Assembly (NCBI GenBank): GCA_965240325.2 | Contig: OZ251224.1 | Span: 2,046,001-2,110,000 of the forward strand | DNA: 64,000 bases | DNA from: Rebecca billardiae RCC1528 | Lineage: Eukaryota > Haptophyta | Direction of reading: 5' to 3' | Part shown: positions 51,260-61,870 of the stretch, piece by piece | Layout: each line of letters starts with the position of its first letter | Numbering within the stretch: the stretch's first letter is position 1 | Position numbers and translations under genes: made by a program | Notes under the pieces: model-generated | What the model was told of the DNA's origin: nothing | The model's database searches: none | What the model saw: the letters and a program-made list of their open reading frames with translations, nothing else

Positions 51260-51294
<35 letters not shown>

Positions 51295-53487
51295 CAGTTA
51301 ATATGGTAGCCGTACGCTATAATTTTATAGACGATACACACGGACTGATGTCTGATCTGATGAGCGTTGATGAGCCGATCATCGTGACTGCGGCGCTCGC
51401 GGACCGTCGAGTCCTTCGACGACGGTCGAGTGCACCGCTGCACGCCACACTGGCGGCTAAGTTTATTTATAAGTTAAGTAGGTAATACTGGCTGCTGCTA
51501 CTACTAGAAGTGAGTACTACTGAGTACTGACTAATAATTACTCGTGAAGAAGTCAAGTCGTGGCTAGTTACTCTACGACTACTACTATAATTCTAGTACT
51601 AGTTACTACTAGTCATCAGGCTTATCAGCAGCAATATTTAATCCGAGCGGCACTACATAGCTAACTACAGCAGCACCTTGACTCTCAGCCACCGTGAGAC
51701 CGGCATGCTCCGACCTCGGATGTCTGGATGAGTCGGAGAGGGCGAGGCGATCGACGGATCGACCGAGAGTAGTCCGATACGCAGCCAGTACGTAGTCTCA
51801 AGTCTGTCGTCTGATGACTATAAGTGGACTCAGACTTTGTGCGCCGTCGCGGTCGCCAGCGTGCGCCGCCGTTCGGACCCGCTCACGCTGAGGCGGATTC
51901 AGACGTGCCAGACGAGACTATCCTTTGAGTGTTGACAGTGAGGAGTGAATAATGATGGTGAGTGGAACGTGTGACAGGCCGCGTCTGCGGACGGATGACT
52001 GAGCTGTGAGCAAACGAAGCCTTTCTGTGAGCCGCCGGCTTGACGCCGGCCTACGGGCCCCTGGCCCCCTGGTCACACACAAAAGTCCGACCGTTTGCAG
52101 CGAGGTTCCGACGTCGGACCGTCCGGCCGCGACACTCTGGGCTATGCCCGGCGCCGGTGGCCTCGACTGGCTACTACTGCTAGTTAGTAGCTACGACTGC
52201 TTTCGCCCTGCTTACAATAAATTCAATACACGTAGCATACTGAACTTAGTAGTACTTACCTGATTGGCACCGCCAATTTACACATATAATTATGTCAATA
52301 ACATGTGAGTATGACCGCCGGGCTCAGAGTCGCAGCCAGCGCGTGGATGTTACGCACATACGCAGCATAGTGCATACGGTCCGGGACGTACTTGTTACGT
52401 AAGCTACCCCATCAACTCAAGTCTCAGCAATGCTGCGTTACCTGACTGACGGCCTTCGAGCCCTCCTGACGACAGCCGCCTGACCCGTCACCGGCAGGCC
52501 CGCGTCTGGGCGCGCGCACCGCGGGCTGGCCGGCACCCGCCAGTGACCCGGTACGGTGCGGTACCGGCGGTCACGGCCCGCGCGCGCGCGCTCGTCCCGG
52601 GCAGATAGGGGTCGATCTCGTTACTCGTTAGTCGAGTAGGACTTCGATGGCGGCTGCTGATAGCCCGTAGCCGTCAGTCGGCCGCGATAAGCCTCGGATC
52701 AAATACTTATGTAACATATTACGACTATTAGCTAGTGAACGTGACCTGAATGAAGTCAGGGCTGGCACTAATCACCGGGCTGCAGAGTGTGACAGTCCGG
52801 ACGATGCGGACGGTACGACTACGAGTACGACCGCCGCAGATCATCTGAACAGTACTTGACCCCTGATGGACGGCCTCGGCCGGGTGGCACCCCGCCCTGC
52901 ACGGTACCCGACGCGGCTTTTGTTGGCGGTCTTGGCGGAAACACTTAACGCCGCCGAAACACGATCATCAGTCGTCACGACGACGGCATCGTCGCAGACG
53001 CATGCCGCGACGGCGCGACACGGTTCGTAACGGATTACCGGATTGAGCCACTCTCGGGCACTCTCATGCACTGTCCGACGGGCACTCTCATGCACTGTCC
53101 GACTCATAGACATACTACTCACTCAGACTGCTTCGTCTCGGAATAGTAGTAGCTTCAACAGTCATGGCGTTGCTGGCCGTTGGGCAAACGCCCGAAGTGG
53201 GCACGGGCCGGGGCCTGTGGTAATGCGCGGGCACTCAGTGCAGGCGGACGGAGTCCGAGGACTTCATGGGCCGCAGCTTCCGTATTGCCAGCAGCCCCGG
53301 GGCCGCTGTGTCCGCCGTGTCGTGCTGAGAAGCGTTCGCCAAAGCGCCACGATGCTGTGCAGGACCTGCAGGCACAGCTCAGATTGCTACACCATTGTGC
53401 ATGATCTGAGACGCCTAGATCAAGCCGCGGCCCATTCGAGCGCGTCCTCTCCCAGCCAGCAAGCGATGCACACAGCCACAAAGGTGC
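51057..53487. other. 2.4-kb intergenic region, no gene seen
   Basis: AT-richer than the genes, with many short direct repeats of CTACTA/GTACTA type. No domain-bearing frame or complete mobile-element terminus was found. It contains the AT microsatellite at 51261-51293. Confidence 0.5.
51261..51293. repeat. (AT)n microsatellite
   Basis: Sixteen uninterrupted AT units about 200 bp downstream of the F-box gene stop. Confidence 0.97.
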
Positions 53488-53852
53488 CTATTGCATGCCA
53501 TCCACCTGTTGTTGTGAGCGCGCTGCCATCGTCTGGCTCACGACGGTCATCGTGTCGAGGTAGCGGTCCATGCACTTCGCCAAGCAGGTCTGGTCGTTGT
53601 TATCCAGCTTCGCACCCGGCTTCACAATGCACTTGACGTAGCACTTGTCTGTGATTTTCTGCTCGGCGGCGCACGCGCGGCAGATCAAGGCAGGCAATGA
53701 GAACGCTGCTCTTCGCGGGCCAGGGGGGAGGGGCCCGGGAAGGCGTGCACGCTGGACTGCTGTCACACCTGGAACAGATCCTGGAGAGCTGCCGCCGCGA
53801 GCTCATTCTGCACCTTCTTCTTCGTGCCCTCCACGTCGAAGGGCTCGCCCAT
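53488..53852 (-). CDS. TIM13: Mitochondrial intermembrane-space chaperone TIM13
   Basis: Two exons, 53769-53852 and 53488-53658, with a 110-bp GT-AG intron; 84 aa. The join ALQDLFQ-KITDKC restores the small-Tim fold. The twin CX3C motifs are CYVKC and CLAKC, linked by IVKPGAKLDNNDQT, and followed by MDRYLDTMTVVSQ, the specific pattern of Tim13 rather than Tim8, 9 or 10. Tim8-Tim13 hexamers escort hydrophobic precursors across the intermembrane space. The N-terminus has only 28 residues before the splice. Head-to-head with the SURNod19-like gene, 200 bp between starts. Confidence 0.93.
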
Positions 53853-54052
53853 CTTCACGCGAGCCGAACGATGGCGCCTGCTGACTGACACGTGGTTCTG
53901 CTTGGCGCTGGCGGATTGCTCAGCGCCCTTGGTCAGCCTTGGTTGCTCAGCGGCTGCTGCTCGGAACTCGATGGAGCTTCGATGGAGCTTCGTCATTTTC
54001 AGCGCCGGCGTCCAACCGCGGAAGGAACTCGACGCGGGCCAAACCGCAGCGC

Positions 54053-55557
54053 ATGATGGCGGGCATCTTCCTCCTTCCGCTCGCCCTCGCCGAGCAGCGA
54101 AGCGTGACCTGGTACTCCGAGCCGATCCATTTGCGGCCCTCGGAGGTCCACAATCGCGTGGGTACGCCAATTCGCCTGCCCCCCAGCCTCTCGCGCGACT
54201 TTGCCAACTCGTCGATTGCCGTGCGGTCGTTCACGGTGGATGTGGTGACTGTGGATGGCGGGAACGGCGAGGAGCGCAGCGTGCCCCTGCACGAGGCGTA
54301 CAACCACCACTACATTGTCTTTGCGGGGTCCAAGCACGGCATCGAGCAGCTTTACAACCACACGGCGGCCGACGGCTTCGATCCGCTCGGCGGAACATGC
54401 GAGAAGCCGCCATCCAACGAGCTGCTCAGCATGCGGACGCACAAGGCGCACCGCGCTGGCTTCACGCAGTTCGGCGGCGCGTCGGGCGCCGAGTTCCGCA
54501 ACAACCCGCACGATTACCCTGAGCCATACACGTACATCATCCCGACCCCGGAGCACGCGCTCGTCCTGCTGCACCTCATCAACCAGCAGCCGCTCGCGGA
54601 TGGCGCGGCGCACGCCGACGCCGAGGCGAGCCGCGGGCCGCCATACTTCGAGTGCCCGTGCACGCCGCAGCGAGATTTTGACCTGGCCGCTGGGACCATC
54701 GACGGCTGCTACCCGCGCCCGCCGTTCGAGTGCACGGACGCGCTCCGCGCGCAGCGCAACAGCGGCTGCTCTCTCGAGCAGTACTATGGCGGCTACCGCT
54801 GCTGCGAGCACGGCGTTTTCCTGGCAGACACGGCGAAGCACGACGTGCGGCGCGGGCCCGTGAGCACGTACATGCTCAAGTTCACGCTCAACTACCGCGC
54901 GCACCTGCCGGCGCACGATCGGCCGCTCCATCCTACCGCGTGCTGCGACGTGACGGAGGGCATGCGCACACCGAGCAGCCGGAGGTTTGGTGGCAACGTC
55001 GAGTACGACATCCCGCAGTGTGCCAAGGGCACGCCTACCGAGCAGTGCGTGCACGTGGCCACCAGCGTGCACCCCGTCGACTGGACGGGCCCAGAGGACA
55101 AGCACGATCCTAACGAGATAATCGAGGTGCGCGCGCGTGCGCCCGCGCCGAGATCCGCCCGGCCGGCACCGTGTCTCATCCGCCCTGCCCCCACGCGCTT
55201 GTGCCCGCCTGTCATTCTTGGCCAAATGCGCGCTCGCAGCTCGTCCATGCTGTGGGACACCTTCACGTGGGCGCGCTTCACATTGATCTCATCGACGAGC
55301 TCACTGGCCAGCTCATCTGCCGCTCGGTGCCGACGTACGGCTCATCCAAAGCGGCGGGCGACGAGGAGGGCTATCTCACTGGCATCCAGCCATGCGTGTG
55401 GGGCCCGCCGCCGCTGCCGCCACCGCCTCGATTCAAGCGCTCGCATCCAGTGCGCACGATTGCACACTACAACTCGACGAAGCCGCACGCGGGCGTGATG
55501 TCCCTCTGGCTGATGAGCGCAGCGGTCGTGGCTTCCCCCGCCGCTGCTAGCATCTAA
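54053..55557 (+). CDS. SURNod19-like secreted protein
   Basis: Two exons, 54053-55126 and 55240-55557, with a 113-bp GT-AG intron; 463 aa. Residues 1-14 (MMAGIFLLPLALAE) are a short signal peptide. Family-defining pieces are AVRSFTVDVVTVD with VPLHEAYNHHYIVF, and after the splice VGHLHVGALHIDLIDELTG, ICRSVPTYG, GDEEGYLTGIQPC, all similar to plant stress-upregulated Nod19 proteins. Several Cys pairs (CPC, CC) suggest disulphides. The C-terminus is a short hydrophobic stretch after Ser/Thr (MSLWLMSAAVVASPAAA), possibly a GPI-anchor signal or a membrane helix. The biochemical function of SURNod19 is not known. Assignment is by pattern memory of the family. Confidence 0.72.
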
Positions 55558-56012
55558 GCTAGCTCGCCGCAAATCGCGGTACTACGTGCGCGCGTGCTGG
55601 CCTTTACCATCGATCGTCGTCTGACCCGGTGGCCGGCGGCACCTGACGCGGAACTTGTTGGTGATTCGCCAAGCACGTGCTTGTAATTATGAATTACATC
55701 AGCCACATCATGCAGACTGATCGATGATCAGTCGATCATCGTCCGAAGATAATCTTAACTACTGTATTTGAATTGTTATTAGCGATATATATATATATAT
55801 ATATATTTATTTCGAGTTAATGGTGAAAAGGTCTCATCAATCTGACAATCAATAATCAGCGGCTGCCTAGCTGCCGCGCGCAGCGCGGGCGGCGTGAGTC
55901 GTGACAGCACGCGTTTAATATAAAATTGGCGGGTTTACGACTCTACGACTCTACGAGTAAGCTACTACGGTAGCTAATTCAAATTGAACTGAACTATATA
56001 TATATACCGCCA
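55558..56012. other. Intergenic between converging genes
   Basis: 455 AT-richer bases with a short (AT)n run at 55785-55807 and no coding signal; holds both 3' ends. Confidence 0.55.
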
Positions 56013-57077
56013 TCATAATGGCTTGCCGGAGGGCACGCAGTCTGCCGAAGACCGCGACAGATGCCTCTGCGATGGAGCCGCGGCCGCGTGGGTGGGAACG
56101 GGGCGCGCCGCAGACTGCACAGGCGGATGAGCAGGAGAGTTGCCAGAGAGGGTGTCGATCATCTGGCTCAGGCCACTTTTCGCCACCTCGTAGCCGAGGA
56201 AAGCCGCTGCAGACGACGGTGCCGCTTTGACGAGGCTCGGCACGACGCCGCGGAACAGCGCCGCCGCGCCCTCTTCGCGGCAGATGGTCACGAGGCAGTG
56301 CCCGAGGTTGCGGTACACGGGCACGCTGCGGAGCCCGGAGGCCTCCTGATGATGCGACGGCATGTGCACTCCCTGCATCTGCATGCGCTTCTTCGCTAGA
56401 TCGAGCGGGTAGACGAGAAGTTTGCTCACCGTGCCTGCCGTGGCGCCGTACAGCGTGAGTGAGCCGAGCTGGAGTGTCTCCGACGGCGTGAGCGCCTGCA
56501 GCCCCTCGTAGATGGCGAAGTTGAATCCCATGTAGGGCACGATCTGCACGATCGCAGGCGTGATCCCCTTGTAGAGGTCCAGCACGGTGGCCACCGGGGC
56601 GAGGACGATGCTGCGCGCGGTGTGGTGGATCGTGTGCTCTGTTCGCGTGTGACCGAGCACGGCGCCACGCGTACGCAGCACGTCCAGAGGGAACGTGGCC
56701 GCCGTCGCCACGGCGCCAGCGGCGCCACCGGCGACCATGCCGACGGCCATGGCTGAGAAGCCCGAGGACTCGGCTGCGCGCTTGATCGCCCCAAAGGTGC
56801 TGAACTGGACGGCGGAGTAGGCACAGTAGAGCTTAAGGGCGGGCAGGTTGCCCGCCCAGAAGGCCAGCGGGCCCTCCTTCCGTGCAATGTTGACTGCGAG
56901 CACCCCCATCTCGGCGAGGCTGCCAAAGCCCGTGACGCGGCCCACGTGGGTCGCGCGGGTGCAGAGCTGCATCCGAATCTTGATCACATCGAGTGGCGCG
57001 ATGACCATGCGCGCTGCCACGCCAGCAACCGCCCCGGCCGCGGCGTCGATAGCCCCATTCCCCTTTCCCTCGCGCAT
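56013..57077 (-). CDS. Mitochondrial carrier family protein (SLC25A19-like)
   Basis: A 354-aa carrier from the ATG at 57077; the frame is open further but only from GTG. Three repeats each show the carrier signature: PLDVIKIRMQ (about 28), PLDVLRTRG (about 131) and PLDLAKKRMQ (about 230), with six predicted membrane helices. The first repeat AGVAARMVIAPLDVIKIRMQL and the middle PYMGFNFAIYEGL resemble the thiamine-pyrophosphate carrier group (SLC25A19/Tpc1), which exchanges TPP or dNTPs across the inner membrane. Substrate by sequence memory only. A 40-residue polar C-terminal extension is unusual. Head-to-head with the small coiled-coil gene, 132 bp apart. Confidence 0.85.
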   Translation of the reverse strand: MREGKGNGAIDAAAGAVAGVAARMVIAPLDVIKIRMQLCTRATHVGRVTGFGSLAEMGVLAVNIARKEGPLAFWAGNLPALKLYCAYSAVQFSTFGAIKRAAESSGFSAMAVGMVAGGAAGAVATAATFPLDVLRTRGAVLGHTRTEHTIHHTARSIVLAPVATVLDLYKGITPAIVQIVPYMGFNFAIYEGLQALTPSETLQLGSLTLYGATAGTVSKLLVYPLDLAKKRMQMQGVHMPSHHQEASGLRSVPVYRNLGHCLVTICREEGAAALFRGVVPSLVKAAPSSAAAFLGYEVAKSGLSQMIDTLSGNSPAHPPVQSAARPVPTHAAAAPSQRHLSRSSADCVPSGKPL

Positions 57078-57209
57078 GCACAGGTGCGCACCTTCGACCC
57101 GGGAGCCACACGGGTACCGAGACACGAGCGATCGGAATCTCGCGGCCGCCCGCCAAGCCGAGCTCCAGACGAGCACAGCAGCTCAAAAGCAGCATGGCTG
57201 CCACTGGCG

Positions 57210-57533
57210 ATGACCGAGCAGTCTCAGTCCAAGCAAGAGGATTTGACTCAGCTGGTCGCGTCGCTGGAGACGCACTTTGTGGATCTTGAGCGCGAGCTCG
57301 CCGGCATCGCGAGCGACATCGAGACGTGCGACGCACTACTCGCCAAGTACGGGGACGTCTTCAGCCCATCACTCCACCATCTGCGACAGCTGTACGCGAG
57401 CAAGAAGTTGCGCATGCGTGAAATCGTCGAGCTGATGGAGGGATTCCACCGGCACATTTCCAGCGGGCGGCGGCTCGTGCGATCGATCGCCTCCGACCAG
57501 ACGGTTGCGCGCAACATCGTCTTCAGCCCGTGA
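57210..57533 (+). CDS. Small coiled-coil protein, unidentified
   Basis: A 107-aa hydrophilic, helical protein (LVASLETHFVDLERELAGIA, CDALLAKYGDVF, LRMREIVELMEGFHRHIS). The heptad-like pattern over residues 8-90 suggests a coiled-coil subunit of a larger complex, in the style of BLOC-1/BORC or kinetochore small subunits, but I cannot place it. Start at the ATG at 57210; the frame is open upstream without another good ATG. Paired divergently with the mitochondrial carrier. Confidence 0.65.
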   Translation: MTEQSQSKQEDLTQLVASLETHFVDLERELAGIASDIETCDALLAKYGDVFSPSLHHLRQLYASKKLRMREIVELMEGFHRHISSGRRLVRSIASDQTVARNIVFSP

Positions 57534-57857
57534 CTTCGGAGGGGTAATAACTCGGCGCCCGCCGGCCACGCGGCGGCCTGACAGGACGAAGGACAGGTCA
57601 GTCTAAAAGCGACTGTTCACGAGTCAGGACTGCTGGGCCTTGAAGGCTGGGCCGACGAACTCCAGACTCAGACAGAGCTGGTCGCTCGCAAGGGCGCTCT
57701 GCTCTGGAGCTTGGGCCCGCGGAGTCGTGCCCGCAGCCAGGCAGCCACTGAGCCACAACCCGGGGCCGGGCGGCCCCGGCGGGGAAAGACTGGAAGACTG
57801 AAGGACCAACCACGCATTCCGGCAAAACGTCGAAAACGATCGCAACGCAGCGACACT

Positions 57858-58603
57858 CCAACCGGTCCAGACCTCAGGATTATCCTTAACGTGCACGCCA
57901 GTGGGCGCCCACTGGCGTGCACGTTAAAGGGTTTCGTCAGGTTGGCGCGCGCTGGGGCGGACGCTCCCGCCGCCACCTCGCTCTCGCCTTCCGCCGCCAG
58001 GGCGAGGCCGCGCGAAGTCCAGTAGATCTTCCGATGGGACGCAGCGGGGCGGTAGCGAAGCGGTGAACTACTGTCGCTTGCGCGTGGCGCAGCGCTTCGC
58101 GCCCTCGCACCTCGACGGTCAGCTGCAGGCCCGCGAGAGCGCGAGCGTGCGCCGCCGCCACATTCAGCCAGAGCCATGCCGCGCCTTGCCTGCCGAGGCA
58201 GCAAAGAGGCACGCACGTGAAGCCGCTGGGCACCATGGCGCGCGCCCACGACCGTACTGTCACATGGCTCACGCCGTCCTGGGATGCGCGCCTCGGGTTG
58301 CGCTCAGCGCGCGCATACTTTGCGGGGACGACAGCACGGCTGAAGCCGAGAGGCGGCGCACACGCCCGTGCGGGCTCAAGGCGCGGAGAAGATGGGCAGA
58401 CGCGAGTCGCCCGACGCAGGGCGGCGCAGAAAGGCTCTATGCCTCTGCCCGACGGCGTGCGCCATCGCCGCGTGCACGTCTACGACCACGGCGGCGCGGC
58501 AGCCGGCGGCGCCTCGCGGCGGATGGCTGTGGCGGCGCACGCGGCGCACACGGCGGGTTTTGAATTTCCGAGTTTCCCAAATCCTGAGGTCTGGACCGGT
58601 TGG
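57858..58603. repeat. 746-bp interval with 24-bp perfect terminal inverted repeats
   Basis: CCAACCGGTCCAGACCTCAG... at 57858-57881 is exactly mirrored at 58580-58603. Four bases inside the left repeat starts the 42-bp palindrome at 57886. No target duplication is visible outside. It could be a MITE-like element or a chance rearrangement. It lies between the coiled-coil gene and the antiporter gene. Confidence 0.6.
57886..57927. repeat. 42-bp perfect palindrome
   Basis: A perfect palindrome centred on GGGCGCCC (57902-57911 region), with arms running TTAACGTGCACGCCAGTGG outward; it would form a 21-bp stem without loop (cruciform). Confidence 0.92.
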
Positions 58604-58771
58604 TCAGTGACGATGGCGTCACCAAGGACCACCCTGGTTGGCGTCACCGCATGTCTCGAGGGTCGGAAATCGGAACAGACAAAACTTGCTGTGGCCGCCA
58701 CACCGATCTCGCGTCGGCAATCCTCGGCCTCGGCGTGCCCGATTGAGACAGCGGCTGGGCTGGGCAACGAC

Positions 58772-60304
58772 ATGTCGCCTCGCACCTCTCTCCTCATCGT
58801 GGGGGTGATGGCAGCGGTCGCGCCATGCGCAGGACTTGCCACGGCGTCCGTGCGCGGGGCGCAGCGCGTCATGCTTGGTGCTGGCGCGCGCGCCGCCAGG
58901 CCGATCATGCCGCCTGTGGCGCGCGCGGGGTGGGAGGTTCAGTCGGCGCTACGCCGCCGAGCGGTGGTCAGCTGGAGCAGCGCTACTGACGACGAGGATT
59001 CGCTCGAGTCCGACACCGCATCGGAGCCGCTGGAGGAGGATTTTGCCGTTGCAGATGACGATCCCGAATGCAGCATTGGCAACCCGACGGCATGTCTCCC
59101 GGAGGGCGGCCTGCTTTCCAAGCTGCTCGAGTGGCAGGAGAGCGGCGTCGGGGGCTTCGTTCTCCTTGCAGCCACGGCCGTGTCGCTTGGTCTCGCCAAC
59201 TGGCCGGCGACCAGTGCGGCATGGCTGAACGTTTGGACCGCGCCGCGGAGCCTTGCGGTGGCGGGTCATGCGCTCAGCCTCAAGGGCTGGGTGAACGAGG
59301 GGCTCATGGCCATCTTCTTTGTCGTCGTCGGGCTGGAGATCAAGCAGGAGCTGCGGGTTGGGTCCCTCAGGTCTCCGAAGAAGGCCATCCTACCGTGCAT
59401 CGCCGCGCTGGGCGGGATGCTCACCCCGATGGCGGTCTTCGCGGCACTCAACTACGGCCGCGCCGGCGGCTCGCTCGCTGCCATGGCTGTCCCGATGGCC
59501 ACTGACATTGCTTTCGCCATGGCGATCTTCTCTCTTTTCCAGAGCCGCATGCCCTCGAGCTCCTCCGCGTTCCTGCTCACTCTGGCGACGGTCGACGACC
59601 TCGGCGCGATCCTCGTCCTCGCGACGTGCTACGCGTCGCACATCGCTCCCATCTTCCTGGGCGGCGCCGCGCTCGTTTCGGTCGCGATGGCTGTGCTCGG
59701 CCGCCAGCAGGCGTCGAAGTCGGGCAAGGGCGACGTGAAGCTGTTCGTGGCGGGCGGATCGGCGCTCTGGTGGCTCCTGCTGCGCTCGGGTGTGTCGGCT
59801 GACATCGCCGGCGTCATCGTCGGCCTGTGCGTCTCCACGCGCGCCATGGCCAACGGCGAGGAATTCGCTGAGCGGCTGATCAGCTGGCTCTCGCCCCTCG
59901 CGACCTTCCTCATCATGCCCACCTTCGCGCTCGCCAACACGGCCGTGCCGCTCGCAGACGCGTTCTCGGCGACCGCCCGGCGCTCGCTGCTTCCGGCCTA
60001 CGGCATCGCCGCAGGCCTCCTCATCGGCAAGCCCATCGGGATCTTTGGCTTCACCTGGCTCGCCGAGAAGCTCAACATTGCCGCGCTGCCGACTGGGATG
60101 GACCTGCGCCATCTCGCGGTCGTGTCCGTGCTGGGCGCGATCGGCTTTACGATGTGCCTGCTGCTGACCGAGGTGTCGTTGCCGGCGTCACTGGCGGCCC
60201 TGCCCAAGCTGTCGGTGCTCATCGCCTCCGGCATCGCCTCCATCTTGGCCGCCGCTATGATGCGTTTCGGCCTCAAACCGATCGACCAGGCCAAGTTGGC
60301 CTGA
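58772..60304 (+). CDS. nhaA: NhaA-type Na+/H+ antiporter, plastid-targeted
   Basis: A 510-aa protein. The frame is open for 550 bp upstream, but the ATG at 58772 gives a signal peptide (TSLLIVGVMAAVAPCAG) followed by an Arg/Ala-rich basic stretch, the bipartite leader of complex plastids. After an acidic linker (70-100) comes a bacterial-type NhaA: IFFVVVGLEIKQEL, MAVPMATDIAFAMAI, the transport-site pair D275-D276 in ATVDDLGAI, IGKPIGIFGFTWL and a C-terminal helix bundle. In E. coli the two Asp of helix V bind Na+/H+. A plastid NhaA would exchange Na+ for H+ across an envelope or thylakoid membrane (inference). NhaA is mainly bacterial, so this gene points to transfer, perhaps from the plastid ancestor. 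Confidence 0.93.
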   Translation: MSPRTSLLIVGVMAAVAPCAGLATASVRGAQRVMLGAGARAARPIMPPVARAGWEVQSALRRRAVVSWSSATDDEDSLESDTASEPLEEDFAVADDDPECSIGNPTACLPEGGLLSKLLEWQESGVGGFVLLAATAVSLGLANWPATSAAWLNVWTAPRSLAVAGHALSLKGWVNEGLMAIFFVVVGLEIKQELRVGSLRSPKKAILPCIAALGGMLTPMAVFAALNYGRAGGSLAAMAVPMATDIAFAMAIFSLFQSRMPSSSSAFLLTLATVDDLGAILVLATCYASHIAPIFLGGAALVSVAMAVLGRQQASKSGKGDVKLFVAGGSALWWLLLRSGVSADIAGVIVGLCVSTRAMANGEEFAERLISWLSPLATFLIMPTFALANTAVPLADAFSATARRSLLPAYGIAAGLLIGKPIGIFGFTWLAEKLNIAALPTGMDLRHLAVVSVLGAIGFTMCLLLTEVSLPASLAALPKLSVLIASGIASILAAAMMRFGLKPIDQAKLA

Positions 60305-61870
60305 GCCGGAGCGCGCGCGCACGCGACGCTGCACACGAGAAGCCACTCGCCAGCTTGGCAGCACCGTGCACGGCTGCTGCGGCCCGCCGATGATCTATGC
60401 CGTCGACGGACGGGCAGATATCGAGCAGCCAATCTGGCAAGTCCGTGCGTCGATCTGCCGCCGGATGTTCGCGACTACCAGTCACCACACCGTTGCTACT
60501 TGCTCCGACGCGACGACTATTGAGACTCATAGTGGCTAGTGCGCGCCGCTCCGCGCATCTGATGTATCGATCTGATGCATATCAATTATCATGCTGCATG
60601 TATTCCGGGATCCGGAATCTGCCAGGCGGCAGACGGAGAAAGATCGATCGAGACTCGAGAGATGAGACTCCGAGAGATCGATCGATCGATCCGGATATCG
60701 ATCGATCGATGCATGTATATATCGATCGTCGATCGATCGATGTACATCGATGTATATATATCATCGATCGATCGAGAGAGAGATGAGAGAGAGCTTATGA
60801 TTATATGAGAATGCTCCATGATGCAGTAGCTAGTCGCTAGACGACAGTTGTGAGACTCGACTACTATCGATGAGGCCTGGCAGCGGGTCCCACTGCTGTT
60901 TGTCACGGTTGAATGATCGATCCGATCGTCGGAGCAGCTTGCAGTTGCTGCTGCTGATTTATGTACTCAGCGACTGTATACTGTAATAGTACTGAGTTAC
61001 TAGCTACTGCTGAGACTAATAATTAACGTCCAGCCATGACCGCGACGATCAGCCGATCAGCGCACTTCCGCAGTATTATTAGTGTCTGAGCACTTCCATC
61101 CTCCATCCACTCTCCGCATCCAGTCACTGCCAAAGCCAAAGGCAAACGGAAGACTAGTCTAACCAGTGGCAGCTAATACGACAAGGCAGCGTGGAAAAGT
61201 TAAACGGCCGTCGCCAGCGAAGCCACTTGCCCACTACATTCTAATCATCACCGTCGTAGATCGACTCTATTAGGCCAGTGGCTATCTGCTGCTACAGTAG
61301 TCCGCACGGTCCGCTCCACTCACCACTGTGGATACATACTGCCTTCATCAATAAGTCCATAATATTAGCTCTGCTGCGATTGCCCCCTGCTGGGCGGCTC
61401 TCATGGCCTCGAGCTACAGGCCTAGCAATTATGTGAATTGACTGCGGATATCGTCCGCTCGTATAGCGCTGGCACCGGCTGATTTTTATTGCTATTTGCT
61501 GATGCTGCTGATGCCATAAATATATATAAAATATACGATTTCGTATGATATCATAATAAGCTGCATCACGCTGCTCATCATATCACCGAAGTTGACTGGT
61601 GTATATGATGAAGTGATGATAATTCGTCTGCGGCTACTTTCTAGCTCATCAGTAGCTAGCTGTAATACGACTATTAGTTACCAGCAGTCGGCGCGGAACC
61701 GCGGAGCCGGAAGGCGACGACGGATGCTGCCACCTGCCCCGGAGGCAGGCCACTGCACCGCTCCAAACTTCGGCAGTCAGCCCACGACACCGTCCGCCCC
61801 ACGCGGAGAGGAGTGATGACGAGGCATCTCCAGGGTTCGCCGCACACGGTGCCAGAGCAGGCGACGATTG
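60305..61870. other. 1.6-kb intergenic region with GATC-rich block
   Basis: No gene-like frame. Contains the degenerate ATCG repeat at 60648-60792 and lower GC than the genes. Confidence 0.5.
60648..60792. repeat. ATCG/GATC-rich degenerate tandem repeat
   Basis: Runs of GATCGATC interspersed with GATATC, CATGTATATATC and GAGAGATGAGAG. Each GATCGATC is self-complementary, so the block is rich in small palindromes. Confidence 0.85.

Noticed and set aside
52440-52620. GC-rich patch resembling the short-element 5' module
   Set aside because: It contains GGCCCGCG-like words but neither the GCAGGGCGGAG core nor the TTTGATCAAA palindrome, so it was not called.
58217-58771. Upstream in-frame extension of the NhaA gene by 185 residues
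   Set aside because: The extension is Arg/Ala-rich, overlaps the inverted-repeat interval, and would bury the signal peptide that begins at 58772.
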